Shown one piece after another: positions 12,601 to 25,900 of a stretch of 64,000 bases of DNA. A program made the position numbers and the translations under genes. The stretch lies in assembly GCF_965140245.1 (NCBI RefSeq), contig NC_134038.1, positions 43,706,348 through 43,770,347 of the forward strand. Reading direction: 5' to 3'. The notes beneath the pieces were generated by a model that was not told the DNA's origin, did no database searches, and worked only from the letters and a program-made list of their open reading frames with translations. The DNA comes from Athene noctua. Lineage: Eukaryota; Chordata; Aves; Strigiformes; Strigidae. The stretch's first letter is position 1. Every line of letters begins with the position of its first letter.

Positions 12601-15600
12601 ATACAATTCTAAAACTACCCAGAATATGTTTACTGTTAGGGCTGGAGGCAGCAGTTTTGCCTAGTGACCCAAATATATTTCCAAAAGTCACTGTCTGAAC
12701 TTGTTATTAGGCACCCTGCAGCTTTTATATGATGCAGCAAAAAAACTAGCTCTAGGCTTATTATATTAGCTGTAATATCCTGGGCCCTATTCTTCAGTCC
12801 AATATTTTAGTTTTAATTGCACCATAGAGGTTTCTAAGAATTACAGAACTAACTGTGGAGTATTTCACGCTGCTCTCTCTAACTCTATCCCTAGCTCTGC
12901 ATGAGCATGAGACATCTGCATGTAAGATCCAGCAATAAAGCCAGCTCTTCTTTGCTCCCTACCCTGAAGGAAAGCACTTTCCCCAGACAAAATGCTGGCC
13001 TTGCCCATACGACAGTGACTCACAGCACTAACAATAAGCCAGTTGCCTCTGCCTGCTCTGGCCCTTATCCTCATGGTGCCAGTCTTGCTCTTTAAACCAT
13101 GCCCCAATGCAGAAGCAATTCTCAAAGTGGTATATGGTTTCTTATGAGGAGCACTGAAATGGACCATGGACTGCAACAGAAAAACTGAACATTTCCACCT
13201 TGATTTTGCCTCACTTCCACTCCTCTTATTTTCCTGTTTCTTTTCCCCTCCCCTCTAGCCTGTGAGCACTCTCCTCTCCACCAGCTCTGCACTATTCCCA
13301 GCACACAATGCTGATGTGGTCAGTGTACATGGTGGAGTAGTGGGTGAATTGTGGAGTAGGGGGTGAGTTAGACCAGAGGATGCTCATGACAGGTGTTTGG
13401 CAGCAGCTGTCTCGCTCCTCCCTTCACCTCTCTCTTCTCTTTCCCCACCTCTCCTTTCTGGGGGTCAGAAAACCACATGTCAGCAGTTGCCTGAGCCCCA
13501 TGGGGCCAGCGATCTGTCCAGGGGATGCTCAGGTTGACCAGGTAGGATAACACAGTCAGAACATCTAGCCACATCTTCACAGGTCATACTGCTGTAGGAA
13601 GGGTGACTCCTTGTAAGATTTTTGGCATAAGCAAGGGGTTAAGCGACCAGGGGAACTGGGAGCAAATGCTGGCAGCCATGGTGCTGCAGTGGCTGTAGGC
13701 ACCTGGGGAGGCAGGCACACAGCCTGGGCACACTGAGCTGACATGGCCCCCAGGGAAGCATAGAACCCATTACTGATTAAGTTTGCATGTTCCCACCATG
13801 CTGTAATGTGGAGCTTTGGGAAGATGTTGCGAAGCTTGTACAGCTGGAGGCACAAGGGTTTTTTGACAGTGAAAGACTGAGTATAAGGGAGGCAGGAGGT
13901 ACAGGAGCAGGAGCCACAAGCAGCCACACACAGATATGCAGGGAGGATAGTTGGAAAGGTGGAGGGGTGTGCCGAACTAGAGAACCCAGTCTGGAAAGTT
14001 TTAATTTCCCTGGTTCAGGGGACTAATCTAGAACACAAGTGACTGATACTGGGGTTCCTGATCCACCACAGGCATCTTGTGTGACCTTGGGCAGATTTCT
14101 CTATGCTACATGTGCACAGCAGCTATCTTAAATGATACAGGAGAACCACCTTTATTTTCTAAAGGTGATGTGAAAGAATTAACAGAAGACTCTGAAGTGC
14201 TCAGATAGAATTTTAGGGCATGCTGTAGCCATGTATCAGACAATTGTATTTACTTCAGTGTATGAGAATATTATTTAACTAGCCCTAACAAATAACATAC
14301 ACCTATATCAGATTTTTAAACCAAAGAACTCCCCCAAAATTTTGCAGTTTGTGTGAAAAAAATTATTCAAAACACTTAAGGTTTAATTTCAAATATTACA
14401 GCTGAAAAACAATGAATCATAAAGCATATGAAATATGTGTCTCTAGTGATATTCCTCAGTACTACCAAGTGATTCTTTTACAACGCAGATATCTGATAAT
14501 TGTTTAAATATGGACTTGTGCTCTGATAATTCAGACTTTTTTCCAATTGCCTTTAATATCCAGTGCAGGATGAAAGCACTGTAAAACCTGGCCATAGTGA
14601 GTTCTGGGCTCCTCTTTTCCAGTTTGCACCAAGAGACTGCAAGGCAAAGGTAGTTGTGGTGATAATAAAGGCATCCCTGTTAGAAGGTGCCACAGAGCTG
14701 GTAAAGCCCAGCACAGAGGGTGGCTGAGATTTATGCTCACAGCCTTGCTGCCTTGCTGACTCTCTCCCTCAACCTTTAGGAAACCAGGCTTAAAAACACT
14801 GTGTAAACAAAGCAATCAAAAGGCAAATTCTAAGGCAGCTAGCTTCTTCTCTAAAAATAAACATACATTAGCATTTAGTCTCAGCTAGATGAAATTGTAT
14901 TCTTCCTAAAAATCAATAAGAATGATGTTTAAGATACACAAGTCTCTAACAGGAAAGATGTCCTAATGTTAAAGAATATTCTCCTAGACTTGGAAAAAGA
15001 GGTGGCCACGGACCAAAGAGAAATAAGGCTTTTTTAGTGGGACTTTGAGCCTTCCAAGCAAAGCCGATGAGTCACGGTATCCCTGTGACTCCCCACCTTG
15101 GTGGCTGTGCATGCCAATCCACAGCCCCTTTGTCTGCCACCTCACCAAGAACCTTATTTACATGCCAACGACTTTCGCCCTCTTCAATCACAGATAATCA
15201 GACTGCCTGGTAACAGAAGGAGATGGCCAGTGAAAAGGCAGGTCTATATTTTTCACTATCAAAGCTGTAAATACCCAATGTCATTTTAGAGCACTGTAGG
15301 AGGGGAGGGATAAGTGGGAGTTATCAAAGGACTTGAAATAGCTGTAAAACTTGGGCCAGTCTGTCTCTCAACCGCAGCACCTAAATTAGCAGTGAATATG
15401 AGCAATGAACGGCCTCCCAAGAGCCATGAGTCAAATCACTTCTGCTCAGATTTTGAGCTAAGATTCTAATTTTCAGTTCCTTGTATCTTAAAGATAACAA
15501 ATTTGCTTCCAGGAGATTCTACAGCTTCTACTTTTAATTTTCGTCTATTCTGTTAACTGTTACATGAGGCACATACATAGACAAAGGCATTACTTCCTCT

Positions 15601-18600
15601 TCAGCATTGTGCTTGATCAAAATCACTGTCACACTGAAGGGCTTTTTAGATCATTCTGACGGTCACTTGACCAATCACACCAGCAATTACTTCTACTGCG
15701 TAAGTTCCCCTCCTTGAAAATTTTGCCTGGCATTCCTGCTTCAAGTACTATGCAGACTGTCTTCTTAGGGTAGCAAGAACAGGCTTGTCCAAAGGACAAG
15801 CATGAACTTGTTCGCTTAGCAGTCCTTCCTTTCTTCTTCTCCCTCTTTCCCCCATTAGCATGGCACCGTGGCAGACAGAAATCTGAATTATGAACCTCTT
15901 AGCTCCTAGGAGGAATTTGTATCAGATGAGCTAGGTAGTGTTTACCTCTAACTAAAACCTTAACTACTACAAGGGACTGTCTGGCCACGCTATGGAAGTG
16001 CAGCATCTCAACTTTCAAATTTTTCTTTAGATTTTGGAAATAGTTAACAAATCTTCTAAAATCAGTTGAACAAATGTAAAAACACATTTCTATAGGTTTT
16101 GGAGCCCTGAAGTTTCTATTTTTTAATGTATGATATTTCAAAAGGTTCTATATTTTCAAACGGTCGCTTTTGTTCGGGTGTTTGTAGGAGGCATTGGCAA
16201 AATTTGAAAGAGCAGGCAAGCTTATAAAAGCAACTTTGTTTACAAGGCAGTTGCAGGTTAAGAACCCAAAGCAGATCAAAGTATTTCTGGTGAAAATCTT
16301 TGTCAATTTTGTCACTGTCATTTGCCATCATACTGGAGGAATGACAATTGTGGGTGCTTGCTGTGGAAAACTTCTGCTTGGCTGGCAGAGTACATTATGT
16401 ACAGTCAGGATGCTGCATCCTGGGTTCTCATACCTTTTCCAGACCTGCCAGCTTGGCTGTCAGCCTGTTGTAATAGGAGGTGCTCAACTGATTGCTAACA
16501 ACAAACAGTACATTTGGATCTTTAAAGGCTGGTAGACAAAGTACAGTATGTGCTGTAAGTTGCATTTCTTATTCAAAAGGAGAAACGTCCAAGCACGGCA
16601 TATAAGGTATGCACAGAAGGCTACTAGGCAAAACCAAGTTATGCTCACTGAGCTCCGAGTTTCAACTTTACCTCAATGTTATTTCAGCATCACCTGAAAC
16701 ACCTGAGAGTGACAATTTGAAAAGGTACTAGCTATCAATAGCGTTGATTCAAGAAGCCATAACAATCTTAGCTTTACAGCAGACTGTAGGTAAGCCTGTC
16801 AGAGATCTAAATAAAGTAGATGAATGAATGCACCGTCTGTCACAAGTGCATTGTGTGCAACAAAGGTAAATTTAAGTTGAGCTAAGGATGTTTTAAGAGC
16901 AAGTGTGCAAAGCTGAGCTTCTGAATAGGTATTATGTCCTATCAAGGACTCATTGTTTAGCAGATCCTATATCTAACAATGCCTCATTGTGAAGGCTCCA
17001 AAGATCAGTGCATTAAATACCAGTTTTTCAGACCCCTTCACATTTTCAGTGTCTTCCAGTGCTGCTAACACTTGGATATTCTTGCTACACTTAATACCTG
17101 TATGGGCGTCTGTTGGCTGTGACTACACTATTCTGTGAATGGGAGAAATACCTCAAATCAATGGGTTCAATTCTTCAAGAATTTTATTCTGTCTCATTCC
17201 AAAGAAATCTTCTTTTCAGGATATTGGAAAGCTACTGCACATGTGAAAAGAGAAATCTGGATTTCACAAATGATTCCACCTGGATGGCTACTTCAGACGG
17301 AGACCAGGAGAAATAACATAGTGTAAGGCCATGGATTAACATGCATTTACATGTCCAGGCTCTGTGCATGCAACTGGAGGAAGGATATGGCCTTCTGCGA
17401 GAGGAGAGATTCCGGTTCATTATACTGTATGTAGGAAGTGGCTTTATGCAATCCTGTCACGAGCACAGAGAGACAAGTACTGTTTCCTTACTGACAACTA
17501 AAGCATGTGAAAACAATCTGATTACCAAAAATGAGTGGAAAACTGATGACAGAATCAACATCAGAGCAGCATCATGGTGCAGAAGTGCCAGCTGAGAGAT
17601 CTCCACACCTCTGCTTCAGAGAAGGTGAGACCTAGCTCTGGATTTGTAAAAACCAGTGTAATGAATTGCAGTAAATGTTTAATTCTCAACAATTCCGACA
17701 TATGAGATGTTCATTGGGCAAATCTCTGACACAGGTGGTGATAGTGGGGTGTCAACAGCTCTCCCAGCCATTAAGATTAATTGAAATAAGGATCTGCATG
17801 TTTCTTCTGGCATAGCCTCCAGCAAGGGACTCCTTGGAGGCAGGTTGAAGAAGGAGGAAGGCAGAGCAAAGGGTGATGAAGGGGGAGGAGATCTCTGAAG
17901 CCACTGCTTAGAGATGACAGGGTGATACTTCCATGATTCTGACAGCTCTCTAAACTTCCACACAGGTACAGGGAATCTGGTGGGTTTCAGAGAAAACTAA
18001 AACCACTGCTCCTTTTGCTGGCAAATAAAGGTGAAAGATTACTATAAATGCCGCCCCCCAAGTAATAGTTAATAAATATCATACAGTAAATTCGACAGAA
18101 AGCTTTTTCTGGGCTTGTCTCCCAGGTTTTGCAAGTGTGAATCTTTGCTCCAGCTTAGTGCCAGCATCACACCAATGCAGGGCATGCAGTTAGCCACCAG
18201 CACCATAACAAGAGGAGATGTTACAATCCAGTTCTGTCACTAGACAAGCAAATCAGCTTGCTGGCAGTTTGAGCTAACTGGACTCAGCTGGGTTTCTGAG
18301 CAGCATGCGCTGCATTCAGCATATCCTCCATACTGAAGGCGTCCCTTTAACCAAAATTTGTACATTTTACACACGCCTGAAGCTCCTCTGTAACAGCAGA
18401 ACACTAGTGAACTATCACAAATTCCTGCATGTGCTAGACTTGCCATTTTCAAGTATCTTTAAAGACTAAGGGGAACCAGGATCTGTCTACATAGGATACA
18501 ATGAAGTTCAAAAAGCACCTCTCTGAAGCACTAGAAGTTGGTGTAGAATGTGGTCACATCAGCTGTGAAATCAACTGTGTTAAAGCACAATTAAGGTTAA

Positions 18601-20511
18601 CGATCTTTTCTTCACCTGTGTATTCTAGTGCTCTTGTCACCATGTTAAGCTAATTAATTTACAGAGCTTCTCCCTTTCAGAAAAACTTCCCATTACAGAA
18701 AATCAATATAGTTGAGCTCCTGCCAATTCCACCTTTCTTCACTCCAGCAGCCTTACATTAGCTTGTAGAAGAAAAAAAAAAAAAAAGTCTAACCTGTCTG
18801 TGTATAAATGTAGCAATCCCCAGTATTCAAACGTTTCCAACCAGATTTTATTTCCAGATTATAACCAGTGAGAGATCTGACTCTTAAATGGGCCCCAGGG
18901 CGATGTAACATTTAAGATCGGCATCAGTTTGAACTGCACTTTAAAATTAAATGACAGTCCTTCAGAGCTGCTCAGCTCTGCAAGTCAGCCAAGGTTTTTC
19001 CAGCTTGGGCTAGTTTAGAATGGTTCTGACTGTGATTTAAATTTTGTCAACACAGAAATACTCTCCACTATGTCTTCCCATGGCATTCAGTGGCCCTGAA
19101 TTTCTGGCACTCTCCTTCTTTCCCTCAAAATTGTAGGCTTTTTATCTGATTAGCTCGAAGTGATCTTGATAACTACTCAGATCTAGTTATTTCTTGAATT
19201 CATTGCTTGAAGATCAAACATTACATCACAAGAACTTAATCCTGTTCCAAATTAAGCCAAGGACAAAACTGCCATTGACTTCAGTGTGTGCAGGATAAGG
19301 CCATAAATCCTTGAAAAGCTGAGTGTTCAATTTTCAAATTAAAACATAATGAACTTAATAGTCATGGATTTAAAGGCTCTTACATTCTGCATCTTGCATG
19401 AGATTCTACAGCTCGGTTACAAACACTTTCAAAACTTTGATGCTCTGAGGGAGGGTCATTTTCTGGGAGCTCCCATCATTATCTATCAGGCCAGTACACA
19501 AAACACACAATGGAAGTGATACTGCCCTGACTGCAAACAATGTCTTTGGAAAGCTTCAAACAATTTCTTTGCAAACAACTGATCAGGGTAATTACATTTT
19601 CTAATCTGAAATGGTGCTGTGACATTGTTTCAGGTAACACATGAATCATGCTAAAGGGTTTTGCTCTGCTAGTGCTGGCGACCTTATCTAAGCAAGCTCT
19701 AGTAGAAGGATGGAGACCTAAGCCTGATGAAGTATTGTACTGGCACTGCAGGTAGTGGCTCCACCACCAGCCCCCAAGACTCCTCCAATTCACTACTACT
19801 GTTGGGCAGACAGCTCGCCAGGTAATTAAAAAACCTGAAGAAGTAGTGGAGCTGTGCCTAATGCCTCATGATCCCAACTCATTCTCTCTAGGAGATGAGG
19901 CGTCAGATGTGACAACCTTGCTGCATATCTGAATGATGCTGAGTCCAGGTGAGAGAGCTACAGCTTCACTTAATAGAAGGCAAACATGGCTTTGATGACT
20001 TTGCGCGTGCTAATGAACAATGAATGACCTAAACCACAATGCGTATGTCTCCCACCACCTTTAAGCCAAGCTGCAATGTAATAATGTGGCTGTCAAATAC
20101 TCACCGCTCCATGGGATTGTGTTAACAAACCAGTCCAAGTTTATTACACAAATCATGATTAAATACTTGCAGAAGAAGCAGCTCTAGCTTTCTGGTTTGT
20201 TTGGTTTTGTTTTTAACTGCAGTTACAATAGGAAAACTGCAGTATGACCTGCCCTTGCAATATTCTTTTATTCTACAATCTCTTGTCATAGATGCAATCT
20301 GTACACTGCTTAATTTTTGTTATCATTGCCTTGGATATCTACCAGCTATGATTGTCATGATTAAATCAGTATTACATTAATTATTAAGAGCTTTACTTAA
20401 GATTAGCAGTAAAGAAGTGATCCAGAACAGTGAGAACTGCACTGCTGAGGATGTCTGGCAAAGGCCCTTCAGACACTTTTAGCTATTTTTTTCCCTCACA
20501 TAAGTTAGTTT

Positions 20512-20538
20512 CTTTTTTCTTTTTTTTTTTTTTTTTTT
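20512..20538 (+). repeat. T-rich tract including T18
   Basis: A polypyrimidine run (ttttttct followed by 18 Ts). It could be the reversed A-tail of a minus-strand retroposon, but nothing next to it is recognised. Confidence 0.93.
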
Positions 20539-22179
20539 AATCCAGACGTGTTGTTTTTGTCAAATCCCAGAAATTAGATCAGTCTGTCACCTCCAAGACA
20601 GACCCCTCAATGTCTTGACCATGATTTTTCTGCCCTCAACAGCTATATTTTTAGCTTTATTCCAAACTCTGTGCTACTGGTGGTCTGCCATGAGTCAGAC
20701 ACTGAGGTTTTCCCTAATTTCCTCCTCACAGTGCCATGAACAAAGGACATCAGGATTTGGTGTACTTCCCATGTTCATCTTCTGCTCTAAAGTATTCCCA
20801 TTCTCCAGGATTAACACACAGTCACTGATATAATTACAGTGCAGGGAACCATTTCATATGGGCTTGCCTCTCTTATTTGACCTTGCAGTTTAGTTATGCT
20901 TTAGACACTGAATCTATCCCAGCTGAATTCAACAACAGAACTCTAACAGATTTTAATATGAATATCATTCCTTTTCTGATTAGGATATTAATCATATATT
21001 GCTGACAGAACAGATGATGATCTAGAATTTTTTAAAGTATTTTTTAAAATCTCAAATATTTCCACACATTTTTGAGAGTACTGCATAGCAAATATACAAA
21101 AGGCACATGTGAACAGACAGCAAGGGATATCTCAGCATTTCAAGCGAACAGCTAAGAGTTTTCCACAAATTATACAAGATTTGCTTAAAGGTTTAGGACC
21201 TAAACTAAGTTTTTCAGAGACCATGGTTTGTATATTCAGCTGTTTAATACACAACCTGTGGCTAACCACTATCTTTCTCCAGGGAGAAGTCTGGAAGAAC
21301 TTCCATCGGTTGTGGAAATGTCCTGGTTTTCCTCAAAGTCCTGCATTCTCAATAGAATCCATTAGCATTCTCTTGAATACTATCAACAGAAAAGGAGACA
21401 TGGCATTCAGTACAAACTTCAGCCCTCTGTTTGTTTTTTTTTTTTCTGTCACCTGTGATAAAAAGAAAATACTTCCAGATAATGAATGTTTCCTGATTTC
21501 TCATGCACATATGTCCAGAAATTTTTCTTGTTTTCCAATAGCAGAAGAAAGAGACGTTATTACACCTTTCAAGAAATGAAATGGCATCCTGTTTTTAACA
21601 CATTTCCATGGGATGATACCAGAAAGGTCAGGATGAACTAACTGATCCCTTATGGTGATTTCTCGTATGCCAACTTCTTGTATGACAATTCTTGCAAGAC
21701 ATTGCTTGTATGAAATTCATTGTATTTTTTTCTCATATTTCTTCTGTAAATTTTCCCTAATTACTGAATATTTTCTCCAGAGACCTGTAAATAACTTAAT
21801 TAGGGTTGTGTCCTTTCTATTCATTGGTATTTTCTTCATTTTGGTCAGTGGGACAACCAGTTACAGTCCTCTCTGCTGCTTTTTGGCCTAACACAGGGTA
21901 GTATGCTCTTCTAAAGGAGTTAGACCTAGCCTCATCTGTGAGGCACCAGATAAATCCTACCCAAAGCTAACCACTCATATGCAGGTTGATCATAAAGCAC
22001 AGAGATTCTGTGGTGCAGAGCTGTTAGCCAAAGTTACAGGATGCAGGCTAGCTTCTTGTCCATGGGTTTTTGGCAAAAGTCAGAAAATTAAAACTCAAAG
22101 ACAGACACATAGAAAAGTCCTTCCTCTGAAGGAAGGGATGATGGATTTGCTGATGTTTCATACACTGTACATACTTTCT

Positions 22180-22956
22180 GGCCTACAGAAACTTCATAAA
22201 GTTCAGCCAAACAAATGCAAGGTCCTTCACATGGGACAGAAGAAGCCCCTGAAACAATGCAAGCTGAAGACAGGCTGGGGAAGGAGCAGCTCTGTAGCAG
22301 GACCTGACGTAGAGAAGTAGTTGAACATGAGTCAGCAGTGCGCCCTTGAGGCAATGAAAGCTAAGGACATGCCAGGCTGCATTAGCAAGAGAGCAGCCAG
22401 CAGCTTGAGGGAAGTGGCTGTTCCCTTCCAATTTGCACTTGTGAGGCCACATTCGGAGTACTATGTCATGTCCACTTTTGGGTTTCCCAGTAAAAGGTAC
22501 TAACATGTTAGATCAAATCCAGTGGAGATCCACCAAGACTCTGGGGCATGACATTCAAAGAGGGCTGAGGAAACCTAGTTTGCCCAGCCTGGGGAAGAAA
22601 AGATTGGGGGTGCAGGGGGATATGATAATGATCTTCAGCTGCTTAAAGGTGTCCTTCTGGCAAGATGGAATCAGACTTCTCTCAGAGGTGTGCAGCCAAA
22701 GAGCAAGAGGCAATGGCCACAAGCTGCATCCAGGGAAATTTTCTGCAAGTATAAGAAGAAAAAAAATCAGGTATGAGTGGTTAAACCCAGCCAGAGATGT
22801 TGGGGAATCTCCACCCTCAGATACTTTCAAAATTTGACTAGACAAGGCCATGAATAACCTCATTTGGCTTTTAAATTAGCCCTGCCTGGAGCAGAGGGTT
22901 GGACTACATGACCTCCAGGGGTCCTTTCCAACCTAAATTATTCTGTGATTCTATAA
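22180..22956 (+). mobile_element. CR1 LINE fragment, 3' part
   Basis: Decayed 3' end of a CR1 non-LTR retrotransposon in sense orientation. Translated pieces in different frames match the distal part of the CR1 ORF2 product (HKVQPNKCKVLHMG, MSQQCALEA, LVRPHSEYY, ARGNGHKLH), broken by frameshifts and stops. The element ends with the CR1 3' signature (ggttggactacatgacctcc, then cctttccaacctaaattattctgtgattctata). It is 5'-truncated, as most CR1 copies are, and cannot be mobile. The 5' limit is approximate. Confidence 0.92.
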
Positions 22957-25900
22957 ATAAGGTAGAGGTTGCAAAGAAAAGGACCTAAATCACAGTCAGG
23001 AGTGGCATGAGTCTTTCCTGTGTTGAGAGGAGAGAACAAGCCTGCAGGCTGTTGTTACTGCTGACCTCTTAAGGGCTAGATGATTGAAAATCACTCCTGG
23101 ATGCAGCCGAGTGTGTGTTCCTGGCACAGCATTTGCATTGAGCCATTCCCAAGTTTCTGTAAGCAGTGGTCTTATCTGGGTGGAGTGCTGTCAGTCAGGC
23201 ATTTTTTCCTTCAATTTTGCCTCACCCCTTGACATCTCAGTGCGTTAAACTCAGCCTGTTAAAAGGACTCAGCAAACTTCGACACAAAAAGAACAAGAGT
23301 GTGATTTTTGCAATAATTTTAATTTTTTAAAATACAATTTTAATTTCTTGGGAAATAATTTATACTTTTGACGACAGAAGTGTTGCACAAGTAAAATGTA
23401 GCATTTACACAAAAATTCCTATTTCTAATGAGAATTAGAACACCAGCCAGCAAAAAGAAACAAATGGACTTGCACTAGAAACATTCTCCTCTCTCTTTTA
23501 GCTAAAAATTATTCTATTTAAGATAAATGAAGACCCATACATGTAATTACTCAGATGACTTCAGAAAGTGAAAGGCTGGAGTAACAGCATTTTTTATGTT
23601 GGGTAATTAAATTGGTGGAATGTATACTCTAAGTACTAATAAAACAAATGTTCTGGTACATTCCTTGGAAAAAATTTACTCCACCATCAGCTACTCACCT
23701 GACACCCCCACACCCCCTTACCGGTATTGATTCAAAACATTTTACACTAATTTAAAAAAAAAAAAAAATCAGACTAGGCAAATGTTGTTTGGAGACAAAA
23801 ACCATTTTCATCTGATAATACCTGCCCAACAGACTAATAAAGCTGTCTTTTCTTAGCAAAAAGTGCCGGAGTTTGGATTTTCTTGCTGTAAGGTCATGTA
23901 AATCAATGAGCAACATTGCACATGCAAGTAGTAACGTGGTTTCTCTTGGGTTTAAGTTGTTTCCTGCTCATGTTTCATAGGTTTGGGGCCTATGGGAAGA
24001 GTAACGACCTATGGCAACACTAACAAGAAAAGGCTATGAATAATAAATTCAATAGACTTTTCAGGATCATGCATGTTTCGTGAACAGTCTGTCACTCCAT
24101 TGTTTCAAGTACTCAAATTTTCACATTTCAAAGCTCTTCATTTTTATCTCTCCATCATAGAAGTGTCATTTATTGTTAAAGACCCGCGTTTCCTTCTATT
24201 CAGAATTTGACACTGACATGCCACAGTTAGTCATTTTTACTTGTAGGAAAAAAGACAAGAGAAACATCTACACTACAGAATTATTGGCAGTCCTGAGAAC
24301 AGGCTCATCACGCAAAACTTCATCATCCTGGTCCTCATTCAGTCTGTACCACTGCTTTTTTGCCCAGGTGGAGCTCAAACTCCAAACACCCATATTGTGC
24401 TTATGATGAGCCAGACTCAGGCTATCTTCCAGGGGCTGTAATATCACACCTGATCTATCCAGACTATGGGAAAGGAAGCTCAGATCATGTCACAGTGTGA
24501 GTGTGATCCACCTTTCCCCTTAGCACACCACAGCTGAAACCAAGCCTACAACCAGTGTGAACATGGACATGCATCTCACAGATGGCAGACAAGCTGAGTC
24601 TCAGGTAGGCTCAGGGAAACAACCTTACCTGGCAGTGGAAGCAGCCTCAAGCTGGTCAAAATCTCAAACATGATTATGAAATGTGTCCTCTGTTCAGTAG
24701 GTGATCATTTTATGAACCTCATTAAAATATTTTCTACTCAATCAGTTTTGTTTTCAGCTTGATGTTGGTTCAGTTCCTCACTAGTCATTATGCTATTTCG
24801 TTATAGCCAAGTGCCTACTCTCTGAAATATATTAAGTTGAGCACTTTCAGATAGAAAACTGCCTTCTTCATCTTCAAGGAGACCCAACTCTTAGCATTTT
24901 CTTGGCCTTTAAAACTTGGAACTCAAAAAGATATGCAACCATTACATGCAGTAAGACATGGAAAGAAAAGACTGCTAATGTTAACTCACATGTCCCTGGT
25001 CCTTGCCTAAGTAGACTCCAGTGTCCAGCAAGTCACACAGATTTTAGTGCATGCTGCCACATCCCAGTCCTTTTGCAATGCATGGCAAAACTCCCAGTGA
25101 TTTCAATAGGAGTAATTTCAATGCAAAGTTGGCAAGCTTGGAAAAAAATAAAATAAAGCAAAAGTATTTTTAAGTCTTCATGTTAGAACAAAAAGCATCT
25201 TAGAGTCTCTATATCAAAAGTGAAAACTGAGGCTGGAACTCAACTCCAGCTTCATGCGTACTTCTAACCTTTACACCAGTATACTGACCAGTTTCTTTAA
25301 ATACAATAGAAACTCTGCCACTTTGAAGATAAGCCCTCACAGTTAGCTTAAAACAATAATTCTGTACTTTCTTTCCTGTTTCGATATTTATTTTAAGTAT
25401 TAGTATAAAATGTCAGAGTCTGATAGCAGCCAGATCAGTTTGTATAAAAATCGACTGCCTGTTTGTAGTATATTACAGGCTATATTTGACACAGGAAAGC
25501 ACTTAATCATGAATGCTATCAGCACACCACACCCATCTTTGTAAGTGCCTTATAAGCTAGATTTATCACCATGAACTCGAACTGGATAGAGACAAGTAAT
25601 AATGAATAATGCAAACCCCTTCTGCGGAGGTAAGGTTAAAGGTGTATTATCCACAATACGACTGCCAAACTACGGTTCAGAAGCCATGCCTGTATCTATC
25701 AGTGTCACAGAGGCATCAGGACCAAATCTCTTTCACTTTGAATTGATGTCCAGAGGACTATTTCCACTGGAACCATCAGGCTTAGATAGAGTTCATCTAA
25801 AAGAGAGAAAAATCTGTCTCAAATATATGATCACACAGATTCTGCCATTTCAGGTAGTTTGTATCTCTCGGCTCATTTTATCTGCACAGCAGAACTGATG

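Larger units (their letters stand above)
5657..22179. other. Gene-poor intergenic stretch
   Basis: AT-rich DNA with scattered homopolymers. Short exon-like pieces occur (for example at 17,531-17,624), but none is well supported. No RNA gene or large mobile element is recognised. Confidence 0.55.

Noticed and set aside
19892..19947. Segment with a strong acceptor and donor at 19.9 kb
   Set aside because: All three frames contain a stop, so it cannot be an internal coding exon. At most it is a non-coding exon.
21979..22837. Overlapping frames suggesting a gene at 22 kb
   Set aside because: They are fragments of a decayed CR1 reverse-transcriptase ORF with frameshifts, plus antisense shadows.
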